Shown here piece after piece: positions 24,769-35,509 of a DNA stretch of 64,000 nt. The notes below the pieces were generated by a model. The model was not told the DNA's origin. It searched no databases and saw only the letters and a program-made list of their open reading frames with translations. Position 1 is the first letter of the stretch, and every line of letters begins with the position of its first letter. The DNA is taken from assembly GCA_036971715.1 (NCBI GenBank), contig JAVHJL010000003.1, positions 2,046,001 to 2,110,000 on the forward strand, read 5' to 3'. Both the position numbers and the translations under genes were made by a program. Source of the stretch: Arthrobotrys musiformis. Lineage: Eukaryota > Ascomycota > Orbiliomycetes > Orbiliales > Orbiliaceae.

Positions 24769-26772
24769 TGTAGAACAGGGAATCGATGCTCTCTGCTATA
24801 ACAAGCAAGCTAGCTGTGCTGAAGATCGGCTGATATCGATAGCTGTTCCATGGTAAGAGCTGGCAGGAACCCCCCTCTCTTTATACTTCCCGCCCATTGC
24901 TCCCTGTCATTTCCCAAGGTCTCAGTCTGATTAGAAGGATACCTAGCTCTGTGTTTTTTTTTTCTCCAGGAAAATGATATCAATCGTGATCCAGGCTAGC
25001 TCCCCCCAGTCGGTGAAAGACAGCGGGGAAAAGGTTACAGTCGTTCTTTTAGCCATTCAGCCGGTATTCACAGACCTCGAAGCTCTACAATACACCTTCC
25101 ATAGCTAGGAGAAATACCGGTGTCGATGCCGATCATTTCCTGGTTGATATCAATGCGAATAGTGTAGCTGGCGCAGCTGGCGTGGTTCACAGGCCTGAGC
25201 GGACAAGGGACGCAAATCATGGACCTGCGTCGGCATGCACTGTATGTACATACTTCTGTATATGCAAACAGGGAGGAGTTTTTCCTTCCCTCCCCCCTCG
25301 AGGAATAGATACAAAGTAGAATAAACCCGGGGTATGGGTTTGGCAATAACAACAGTATGTGCGGATTCGTGGAAATGGAGTTACTCCGTGATGTACCTTC
25401 ACCACCCCAAACTTGCAACACCCTTGAGGTTGACATCCTTGTTGTATTCCGCAATTACCCCAGGCAAGAGACAAGGTCATAGGGCAAAGATCGGGGGGCT
25501 TCTCGGATCAACTCGCCCCGCAAAATAGCTTAAAAGGAAGCAGCCGAGGAAGAGGCGCCGCCTTCCACTGTTAGCCCCGTAAGCTTGTGTTCAAAAACAC
25601 TACTCTCCGCTGATATTTCCGAAGCCACCTACCAAACTTTTTCTAACAGGCTTTTTGGGCGAGAGCCATGGCTCCTTGGTTCGATGTTTCCGTGGTTCAC
25701 TCCCGTTTTTGCCTAATATCATGACGTTTTGTTTTTTTGTTTTTCTGTTTTAGCCAATGATGCGAGAAAATAGCTTGCTCGATTGGATATATACAACCGT
25801 CTGAACCTAGTCCGTGCGAAAAAATACCATACTGACCGCATATTCCTACTCTCTCTCTCCACCTGGAAACTCCGCTAGGTTATTTCATCGGCCGGTTATG
25901 CTTTTTTTTGCAAAACAGGCTAATTCCTGGGAATTTCGCTAGGCTGCATGTAAATACCCTTCAACCAGGTACAGATTCTATGCATGTAGATGCTATGCCG
26001 AAACCTGGTTCCATGGGTCTGGCCAGTTCGCCAAGGGCAGGTATATCATAGACGGATGATTGTGAACCATGACGGCGCATATCATTCCGAGTTTTTATTA
26101 TTGTGGCGGGTGAATTGCGATATATGATTATTGAGCAATTGAGTAGATCCTATTCAAAATATGTCTTGTCCCATATATGCCTATACGTATGTCTCCCTAC
26201 AAGTATCTAATCAGCTTGTATATAGGCTGCACTACTAACCTAGTAGCTGGCCATTACCATGTTCAATATCCTGATTTGGATTCATGAGTACCATCGATCT
26301 TACTGGTATAAGATCTAGGATGACCCAAGAACCCGCATGCCGACCAAAAATACAGGGTTAATTACAAGTGACTATAGGCAAGAAACAATGGTTCCACAGA
26401 GAGGAAACTAGGGCTCGGATCTCAAGCTCCCCATTCCGAGTTTCAGATAGTGCTAGCTATAGCTTGCCTGGCATGCTATCAACCCGATAAGAGATATCAT
26501 GATACCAAGAAGACAAAGAGAAGTTTGACTATAACTATCAAAGCTCAGATCCTCACCCAAGACTTCCCCCGAAGACTTCAAAAGATCACAATATCCTTGG
26601 CCTCTAGGCCTCTATTTGGTGTAGCTTGTAGAGAGCTTTATGCCCTCAAAAATCCAACACAGGTTTGTCAATCCGCCCATACAAATCCACGAAGCCGAAA
26701 GCTTAAAAGAGCGGCCAAAAAAAAACATCTCGCCTATCAACCTGATAGGCGAAAGGACAAAAAGAAATCAAC
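24769..26772. other. Intergenic upstream of GH3, no gene seen
   Basis: Contains GH3 promoter elements: TATA-like GTATAAAG read on the minus strand near 24890, and CreA-type SYGGRG matches at 25004-25009, 25023-25028 and 25327-25332. The remainder (25.5-26.77 kb) is AT-rich without a recognisable frame. Confidence 0.55.
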
Positions 26773-26869
26773 TGACCTCGACGAGGATCGAACTCGCAAT
26801 CTTCAGTGGATGACATTCAACCGTAGTTGAGTACCGAAAACTGACGCCTTGCCATTAGGCCACGGGGCC
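26773..26869 (-). tRNA. tRNA-Arg (anticodon UCG) with a 25-nt intron
   Basis: Read on the minus strand the cloverleaf is complete. Acceptor arm is GGCCCCG/CGAGGTC with discriminator A; the D arm is GCC-TAATGGCAA-GGC. Anticodon stem TCAGT/ACTGA encloses TT-TCG-G, and a 25-nt intron (26833-26809) sits directly after position 37, where eukaryotic tRNA introns occur. A 5-nt variable loop (AGATT) and the T arm GCGAG-TTCGATC-CTCGT complete it. The anticodon reads CGA arginine codons. The acceptor stem has one C-A mismatch at the fifth pair and a G-U second pair, slightly unusual. The 3' CCA is not encoded, as expected. Confidence 0.9.
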
Positions 26870-27743
26870 GGTAGATATTCATAGACGTTCAAAATGGATA
26901 TTATCAACGCCACAAAATCTTGAGATGTGTGCAGAAACGGCCCGTTATAGGCTACAAACCTTACGAAACCTAGCGGGGATAGGCGGTAGGCAAATGTTCT
27001 CATGAAGTTCTGTTTTGACCTTTTTATTTCTTCATTTTTGATTGCGTCGGCCCAAGATCAAGAAGGGCTCGGGGATCGTGCGTATAATCTTCGGTTTCCA
27101 TACGGCATGTCGGAGATCAATTGAATTCAAGACAGTCAGTGCTCATATTGACACGATAAACCCTTTTAGGACACCCTTTACGACAAGTTTCGACGTGATG
27201 ACGGGAAGACTTCGGAGACCTGGGGCCGGAAGGTTACACTGTCCAAGCCATGCGAGCCGAAAATATGTAAAAAATACTCGATAGAGCGCGTCCGCGATAC
27301 TTTAACTCTGGAACTCAATTGGGATTCATACTGGACCTGCCGTCGGTGTACCCAAAAATACACAGAGTCATATTTATACATACGTAAGCTTGAATTCTAA
27401 GCTTCTTTCCCGCGGGCGGTTGCAAAGTTACAAGCAATACTTAAACCTCCTAGTATTTTCCAAGCTGGAAGATATTCATGACCAAATCACAAGAATTCTA
27501 CAAGTTAAGAACCTCGAATTCGGAATCGAGATCAGACGTCGGTTGCGGGGAATCCAACAAATTCAACGCAAACTTAACCACATCGGTACCGTTACACAGC
27601 CTCCAGATCAATCGATCTCGAGATTTTGTTTCACTATCTTCGATTCTTGCCTAAACTAAATTATCCAAACGACCGTTCACTCCACAGAGCTTCGAATTTA
27701 CCCGGTCTGCTATATCTACTTCAAAAAAAACAAAAGAAACAAA
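26870..27743. other. Intergenic, DERA promoter, no gene seen
   Basis: Pyrimidine- and A-rich leader-like sequence directly before the ATG at 27744. No other supported feature. Confidence 0.55.
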
Positions 27744-28523
27744 ATGTCTAAAACAATCCAAGTCTCCCTCTCCACTCTCGCCAAAACAATCGATCACTCC
27801 CTCCTCCACCCCACCTTCACCGATGCCGACGTCCTCGCCGGTCTCCAACTCGCTAGATCTTACGATGTCGCTACAGCTTGTATCAAACCCTACCACATCC
27901 CGCTCGCTAAAAAGGAACTAGCCGGCTCTTCAGTCCTGATCTGCCCAGTCATCGCCTTCCCACACGGCAACAGCACCACAGAAGTCAAAGTCTTCGAAGC
28001 CAACGCCGCGGCCGAAGCCGGCGGGCAAGAAATCGACATGGTCGTCAACATTGGCAAAGTTTTAAGCGGCGAATGGGACTACGTTACCTCTGAGATCCGA
28101 CAGATCAATGAGGCTGTTACAAAGCACGGCGCCATTCTGAAGGTAATCTTCGAAAACGACTATCTTCAGGACGAACATATCATCAAACTTTGCCAGATAT
28201 GCTCGGAGCTTGGGGTTGCGTTCGTGAAGACGTCGACTGGGTATGGGTTTGTTAAGCAGAAGGATGGATCGTATAACTATAAAGGTGCTACACCACCGCA
28301 TCTAAAGATCATGAGGGAGTATTCAGCACCTGAGGTCCAAATCAAGGCAGCAGGTGGTGTCAGAACGTTGGATGATCTTTTGTATGTGATGTCATTGGGT
28401 GTCACGAGGATTGGGGCTACGGCTACGGCAGCCATTCTGGGAGAAGCGAAGGAAAGGGGAATCGGCGAGGAGTTAGTGGCGGTAGAGGTTAAGGTACCGG
28501 ATGAACTTGCAGGTGGGTATTAG
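27744..28523 (+). CDS. deoC: Deoxyribose-phosphate aldolase
   Basis: Single exon of 259 residues, a full-length class I DERA barrel. Catalytic residues line up with the bacterial enzyme: Asp98 in IDMVVNIG, the Schiff-base Lys162 in FVKTSTGYG, and Lys201 in IKAAGGVR. The C-terminal GATATAAIL phosphate-binding segment is present. It splits 2-deoxyribose-5-phosphate to glyceraldehyde-3-phosphate and acetaldehyde, linking deoxynucleoside breakdown to glycolysis, in the cytosol. The translated sequence begins right after an A-rich leader (AAACAAAATG), a good start context. Confidence 0.96.
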   Translation: MSKTIQVSLSTLAKTIDHSLLHPTFTDADVLAGLQLARSYDVATACIKPYHIPLAKKELAGSSVLICPVIAFPHGNSTTEVKVFEANAAAEAGGQEIDMVVNIGKVLSGEWDYVTSEIRQINEAVTKHGAILKVIFENDYLQDEHIIKLCQICSELGVAFVKTSTGYGFVKQKDGSYNYKGATPPHLKIMREYSAPEVQIKAAGGVRTLDDLLYVMSLGVTRIGATATAAILGEAKERGIGEELVAVEVKVPDELAGGY

Positions 28524-29147
28524 GCCGCCCCACTTATAGGTAAGTTTACACGGATGATGCTTCACGCTTAATTCTAAGAACTACTAAATTGGTAAACGCA
28601 TGGATTGATGTACACATCCTAGTACTTGTGTATTCTTATCTCCGATATGTTTTGTAGCTTTATGCTTTGACTAAAATATGTGTCATGTATGTTACGGAGT
28701 GTAAATATATTAAATCTTGACCCAAGGTAATCCATATCTCATTTGCATCCTTCATGAAGGCAAACCATGCCTTTTCCCATCCCAACCAGCCCCCGAATTC
28801 ATAATTCATATCATAAATGGAAAAAAAAAAAAGAAAGAAAAGGAAGAAAGAAACAAAACGAAACAAAACGAAATCCCTTTATAAGAATTCGCTCGGGTAT
28901 GGGTGCGAAACAGGAAACCCAGAGGTCCAGACCATAGCTTTATGCGTATGGCGATCAAATGCTAAAAACAGAAACATAAAGGGAATGGTATCCTTGCAGA
29001 AGCCACGAGAAGAATAGAAGAACGCCAAAAAAGAAAAAGAAAAGAATAAAGGCATATTACAAGGTGTACCCGGTGAAAGTTTCCCCTTCCACAAAAATAC
29101 TAAAAACTAAACCCGACGTTTCATAGGTCATAACCATAAAGCTCCGA
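28524..29147. other. Convergent intergenic region, no gene seen
   Basis: 3' flanks of deoC (+) and the rhodopsin-like gene (-). Includes a purine-rich tract (AAAGAAAGGAAGAAAG-like) near 28820-28870. Confidence 0.6.
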
Positions 29148-30707
29148 TTAATTTTGACGGCGAACCTCAGGAGGGACCTGGATAGTAACATCGGAATTCC
29201 TCGAAATTCGAGTAATAGCGAGATTTTGCTGGCCAAGTTGCTGGCTAAGCGTATCGACTGGTGAGATCTCACCGGGCCCTGCTACTGGTGTAAAATTCTG
29301 GATTGGCAGATGTTCTCCAGACTCAACCGGCGAAAACTGCTGAAACGGCAAGTCCACCGAAAACCGTCCGGACGTTCCAGATGACCGCGCACCCGGACTT
29401 GCTAGTGACGTATTGATCATTGGGGGAGATGCAGTCGCCTCTGGTGCCCTCAACTCCGTCTGACTCGAATTCACCTGCTGTGTCTGTACGGGAACTTGAA
29501 CTTTCAATTCCACCGGCTTTCCACCAGGCCCTAAACCCTGTTCTTCGTCGAGCATAGTGCTGGTTACGGTACCTTGCTTCGTCGAACCGCCCCATGTTTC
29601 GTTCGAGATGATCTTGCTGGCCCGAGCACCCGCTGCAGTTCTAAGAAGCTCGACAACTCCACGGGTTCGAGGTTTCCGTACCGGAGCTGGAGCTGCAGGA
29701 GCACTGCCGTCGTAACTCGGGTGTAATTTGTCGAATTTAGGCCAGATCAAGACTATCAAGGGCTTGATTCCTGGCGCACAAGCGCAAACTACGGCAAGGT
29801 TGCCTTCCAGAGCTACATAGACCCATAGATCGTAGCCGTACCCTAATTAATTTCAATTCGTTAGATCACGAACCTCGACAAAATCATAAGCTTCTACTAT
29901 GAAATGATACTTACAACTCGCATCAAAGACCTCAAAAGACGATACCGTCTTCTCCAATCTCAGAATAGCGGCAATAGTCGCAATAGTCCACAACATGAAG
30001 ATTAACACACACGTCCATTTTTGACGAGGCGGCATCTTCAAGTTCCAAACCGTCGGGATCGGTAGAATCAATATAATTAAATCCGATAGAATATTCAATG
30101 AACAGGAAGTATACTGCAATATCCTGATTTGAAATGGCGAAAAACACTTCATATCCGGTGTTCGAAGGTAAGTGTCCCAATAAAGGTGCGGCGGGTAGCA
30201 GGATAAAATAATAGGAATCAACAAGGCGATGCTCCAGAGCGTCACAAAAACTAGTGATATTTTGACGTATAGTCGTAGCTTCCCCTGCGCGAATCGAAGG
30301 TACGAGAGCAGAATTGACATCTTCGTAAGCCAACAGCATACGCCCACCGAGACCTGAACCGCATATCCAGTGATCACCAGCAGCCTGGTTTGCTCCAGCA
30401 AGAAGTCCCAGACGTGCAACCCCCACCCCGCTTCCAAACTTTTGATCTCAGCTATAACGATAGATAACGCCGCTAGATACGCCGGTAGTATCAGAATATC
30501 GTCATGGCCAAATGTCCGAACGACGAATAGTCTGGTGTATATCCTAAGAATTGTTGCTGCCGTCGATAGAAAAAGTAGTATACCGAGTATCGGCAAGAGG
30601 TAATGACCTCTTCTTTGTGGATTGACGGTATTCGGAGGCGGCCATGATAGCTTTTCTGCCAACGGAATTTCGTAATATCCTATAACAATTTTTAACTCTG
30701 TACTCAT
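29148..30707 (-). CDS. Rhodopsin-domain / PTH11-like integral membrane protein
   Basis: Two exons on the minus strand, 30707-29915 and 29842-29148; 495 residues. The first ~300 residues contain seven predictable hydrophobic helices, starting with GHYLLPILGILLFLSTAA and including LRLYVKISLVFVTLWSIALLIPIIL and WTCVLIFMLWTIATIAAILRL, then a short segment ending CACAPGIKPLIV. GHDDILIL after the first helix and the polar pattern between helices are typical of the fungal rhodopsin domain (PTH11-like) family. The remaining ~190 residues are a Ser/Pro/Gln-rich cytosolic tail. No CFEM domain precedes the helices. Family members act as candidate surface receptors in fungi; ligand and pathway are unknown. 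Confidence 0.85.
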
Positions 30708-33700
30708 GGTTTTGTTTTTTTCCCTTTCCGCAAAATTGGAGCGTCGATGGCTCCTATGACGTTACAGCCCTGCAAAATTGTGTATGCCTTTCGGAGAATT
30801 TGATATAAACCAGGTGAAAAAAACGAAAGAAAAAAAAAGAAGATAGATCGATTGAGGTGTATACAACCCGCCAGACACTGCGGCAGTAAAAGAAGGGTAT
30901 CAATGCTGTAAAGTTTCGGAGCTTATGTTTATACCACGGGTAGTTCTAGAATGCGATATAGGGAAAGAGCATCCAGAAAATTGGCGTTTGCGAGGAGCTG
31001 GGAGTATATTAAATTAGAGATATCATGCGGCGGGGAACCCAGATATTATCTCTAGTTGAGATCACATCGGTTATTGTGATATGCCTTGCATCTCAAAGAG
31101 ACAAGTGCACGCATATTGGAGGAGCCAGTTCTCTTCGGGCTCTACTATGTATGACATGAGTTTTTGTCCACAACCACAGAAAAACAAATTATTAAAGTTT
31201 CGATTTCACTAGGTAGAATTGAGATATCAAAAAAAGAAAAAAGCACCTGAAGGTCGGGGATACACAGTTCTATAATGTGAGGTTGTAAGGGTTCTGAGGA
31301 AGTGGTGTTTACCTGAGTTCCCTGTGTTCGATACGAATGCTCGGGACCCCACAATGGGGTGGCAGAGTTTGTTCAAACAGAAACTTCAAGGGAAAAAACG
31401 TAATAGAATAGCTGCAATATTCCTGGCAATGCACCCTCTGGACATGCACACTGCACTAAATCGATCAAACCTTCTAGGCGAGGCTCAGAAGAGTGTATGA
31501 TAGAGGTATCTGATCATGAGGAGCGCCTGTGGTTTGTTGCAATGGGTGTGTGGGCCTCTGTTCTCTTAGGTTCGGGATGGTTTTAACGAAGCGATGGAGC
31601 TTGTCTCATGCCTGCAAAGCCCCGTAAATATTCGGGGGGTTTTAGCAGTTATTTCTGGTCAGTTTGAGGCAAACGGTGTATCCTCTGGTGATATTGATCT
31701 CAGCCCGATTGCAAAGGTCTCGCTTGCTGATCAATTGAGTGGCGCGCCATTCAATATTGGGCCGAAGGGGAAAACGTGCTCGACCTTTGAGGTCTAATCA
31801 GGTTCTCGCCGATGTCTTGTTTCTTCTTCGAAGTCCCATATTTAGGCCTCCGAGCAAACTAGAGCTGTAAGATGTAGCTCCGCATGATCAGTTGCCAGGC
31901 CAGAACGGCGAATATCGATATCGCAGGACCATGGTATGCCTAGTATTGCTCAACGTCCTATCGGTCCTGGAGATTATCTAACGGATGCCACGCCAGAACG
32001 CACCACAGTTGTAAATATTAATTGCATCATATCAATATGTAGTGAAGAGCCCCGTAATATGGGAAGCCTGTGGAATAGTCAGAAAAAAAGGCTGGCTGGT
32101 GGTCCTTTCGAATTCTTTCCTTCGAATCCGGATGGATTGGGTGGTTCCCAGCCGACCAGCCAGCCCAAAATGGCTAACGGCCGGAGAACTCGGCCTGCAC
32201 ACCGCTTCAGATTTCGAATTACGGTTGGGTCAAAGTTCGCGAGATACTCTTGGAAACTCCACCCCGAGAAAATATATTGGACGAACTGTGACATCCGGTC
32301 CCGCCGCAGGGAAAGGAAAAGTTTAGACTTTTGAAGGGACCGTAGGCGTGAACAGTACTGACACAACGGCGAAGCTGACGTTGAAGCCGATCAAGAGTGT
32401 CGTATGTACGTACGTACACGTCGAAACAATCTGTCTCCAGATTTAAACCCTGGTTTGGGATTTCGATACCTTGTCTGCTTGATGTTGTTCAGCCTCGCTA
32501 ATCACGATTAACGGTCATTTCCTGACCCCGATCCCCTCACTAGTGCGGTAGTCTTGGCCGTGAAGGCAGGGATCAGAAATGCTTGACGGACACTTCGAGC
32601 ATGGGGGAGCCTCTTTGGGCTTCGACTCCATGAGACGCCCAACCACATGGCAACTGCAACTATGCGTTATGTGTTACATTTTCTGCAGCAGTTGATTGAT
32701 AGCTGGCATTTCCAACTTCCCTTCCTAGAATCACGACCTTTTCCCAGAACGAATCTTGCCCAGCGTGCCCAGAATGCACTAATCATATGATCTCAGGACC
32801 TATCCTCCCGTTGTTGCACTGAACCCCGCGGTGGGCCCCACAGTGCACCTTTTCAAACCTGAACAACTCGAGATCTCGAAATACCCATACCATATTACCA
32901 CACTGGTTGCAGTTAAATCTCGTATTTGAAGTATTTCTTTTATGAATGCGCCATAACGATATCAAGAAAGTCCACTTCTTTTAGATTGAAACATTTCAAT
33001 AACAGAACCCTTTTATTGTCTCAAATGCATAGACGGGGTGTGCCCTGCCTCGAAAGATTCCTACGACCGATCCTGTCGATACAACCCTCAGGCCTATGGT
33101 AAATTAATATTAATATAATATTGTTAGAATGCGATCCTGTATTTTCTCGAAATAAGTTCTATTCTGGTGGGTTCGGGAACAATATAGAAGCTCGCGTGTC
33201 ACGGGATACAGTAATTAATATGCCCGGAGATAATACATAAACCGCCTCAATTTGATATCCTTCTCTCCTTCCAGAATGTTGGATATAATTCGTAGATGCG
33301 ATTAATTCAACATCGATGCCTTGTCAATTGATATGACGTGCAGCTGGTGGCTGAACGGTTCACCGGGCCCGCAATGTCTCTCAAATGTTTCAGATTCAAA
33401 GAAATATATGACATTCAAAATAGCATCGCACTCGGAGTCAGTTAGCCGCTGCAGCGCTGAACCACCCGCGTCGTGGCCAGCGACATAGACACACGAACCT
33501 GGTGATGTCTCTGGCGATTATATCGTTTGTAATATAAACTAACGTCGAATACGAAATTGAAGTGAAGTAGCTAAACTAAGACATTGGTTCAGATCAATAT
33601 TAACAGGTAGTATACAATGCAATAGTCTCGTATCTAGACGTCACGATGCAAGGGTCTCCGATGATCCGAAGTACTTCGAGGGAAACTAAAATTCATGTAA

Positions 33701-34263
33701 TTCCACTACATTCGACTCTAAAACTTCATGACTCGGCCGTGCCAAACCCTCTCATTCCCGGTTTCCGTCCCTGTCCTTCCAGCGGCATCGTGCAGATAGG
33801 CGAGCTGCTGACATTTAAGTTTGAGTGTATTATTCTAAAACCATCCGGCACCGAAAGGAGCAAATCTATGCATATGCCAACCACTACGTACATATGTACA
33901 GAACATTTCTATACTGTGATTCCTAACCACCTTCCTAAATGGAACTGTAGCTACTACATTTGTTGTTTCCGTTCGTGTCAGAGATAACGTCGGTAACGTC
34001 GTCGACATTATCTAGCTGCGGTAGATGTCTATACACTTAATCGATAGATATCCACGTATGATCATATGAGGCTTACAAAGCCAGCCGCCTACATAGCCAC
34101 CAGTTCTCGTAAATTGAAACCCTATCACTCTTTATCAACGGCAGAATACGACCTTCGTACATACTCACATACATACAACCCCCTGGAGAAACCAATTGCA
34201 AGATAACCTCATGATCAACTAGAGCAAAGAAACGGAATCCCCTCACCACCGCCACCCCCCCAC
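30708..34263. other. 3.5-kb gene-poor region
   Basis: AT-rich, with no gene I can support. A 67-codon open frame at 31594-31797 (+) ends in a plausible sequence (GAPFNIGPKGKTCS) but has no recognisable family. TACG repeats near 32404-32416. TpA is frequent around 33.1-33.3 kb. Could hold decayed sequence. Confidence 0.5.
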
Positions 34264-34758
34264 CTAGTGCACCTTCTCCCGATCTCCAATCACAGTCCCA
34301 CCTTCATCCCCTCTCCACCCATCCCACCCCGCCAAAAAGCACAATCTCAGAACTAGTGGTAAATAACTCGGCCCAAACGTCTCCCAATCTTCCCTCCTCC
34401 CGAAGTTCCACATGAACCCCAACCCTTCCTTCTCCCTCGCCACGTACAGTGCGTAAAGATGTATCAAATCATTCACCAACATGGCAAATATAGCCGCCCG
34501 CCATACTTTTCTATCATTCGTTGTCCGTAGGAGGACGGCTTCGATAATCGTGAAGTGGACGTATGAGGATGCGAGGTTTGAGGAGAGAAGTTGGGTGTTA
34601 GTTAGGATTGGGTCGGTGTTTCCCGGAATGACGATTGAGAAGTATTTCTGCGGGGTGAAGTGGGTGAGATAGGCGCCGCCGAGGGAGGAAAGTGGTTCCA
34701 GATAGAAGAAGAGGAGGCGGTAGATCAAGCCATATTGGCCCTTCATTCTCGTTTCCAT
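34264..34758 (-). CDS. DUF7704-like small membrane protein
   Basis: Single exon of 164 residues. The start MKGQYGLIYRLLFFYLEPLSS carries the RxxFxxxEP signature that begins the fungal DUF7704 family. Four hydrophobic segments follow: the N-terminal one (to about residue 30), one near LASSYVHFTIIEAVLL, one at VWRAAIFAMLVNDLIHLYALYV, and one at LPLVLRLCFLAGW. The NDLIHL segment in helix three is the usual conserved polar spot. Function is unknown; the fold has been compared to EXPERA-type membrane domains, which I cannot check here. It stands alone among AT-rich DNA. Confidence 0.7.
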   Translation of the reverse strand: METRMKGQYGLIYRLLFFYLEPLSSLGGAYLTHFTPQKYFSIVIPGNTDPILTNTQLLSSNLASSYVHFTIIEAVLLRTTNDRKVWRAAIFAMLVNDLIHLYALYVAREKEGLGFMWNFGRREDWETFGPSYLPLVLRLCFLAGWDGWRGDEGGTVIGDREKVH

Positions 34759-35509
34759 TATTCTGGAGGGTGTGGTATTTTATCCACAGATTGTGTTATC
34801 GTTGAACTGTTGAATGCCACAAATTTTGAAAAGTCTTAGAATTCATTTGTTGGGAGGAATTGGTCTCGTTCCCAGTCACACGAAAGGGAGGAATCATTGA
34901 TTTATGAATATTGATGCTGACGACAGGACAAACTATATCAAACAATGGATTCGAGGCTAATCAAATAGAGACTGAACACAGGCTTACTCGCATGCCACGG
35001 TGCACGGTAAAAGCTTGTCAAGCACATAAGCTTTGCATTAGTCTAGAGCTTTGCATATCTTACCTAGTCAAACTAGCGACATCGACGTGTGGCTACAATC
35101 TCACCCACCATTATACTACACTTTAAAATTACATGTACAGAGCGGACGGTCGTATTAACTTCAGAAATTCCACCTATAGATTACGCAGCTGACTTCATTT
35201 CTATGTCGCTAGTACTGCTAGTCATTTACAGATTAGTAATAAGAATGCAGGTCAGAGAATGTGACGTAATAGCCACACCCCACCAGAGACTCTAGGAGAA
35301 AAATGTAAGGATATTCTTTTATAATTCTACAAATACAAGCAAAAACTTTACAGGGTATCGTTGAGATCCAAGTCGGCGCTCAAAAGTGCAATTCTAGAGG
35401 TGCCCACTATCGAATGTGGGCTATTGTTGAAATTAAGATACGTATTCTAGAACAATACGATTTATCGGATTTGGTATTCCGAGTGGAGTTTATGGTATTT
35501 TATAGCCAT
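34759..35509. other. Intergenic, no gene seen
   Basis: Short spacer between the DUF7704 gene and the 3' end of C1-THF synthase, both on the minus strand. No supported feature. Confidence 0.6.

Noticed and set aside
31594..31797. 67-codon + strand frame with a plausible ending
   Set aside because: Too short and orphan; no start context or splice partners supporting a gene.
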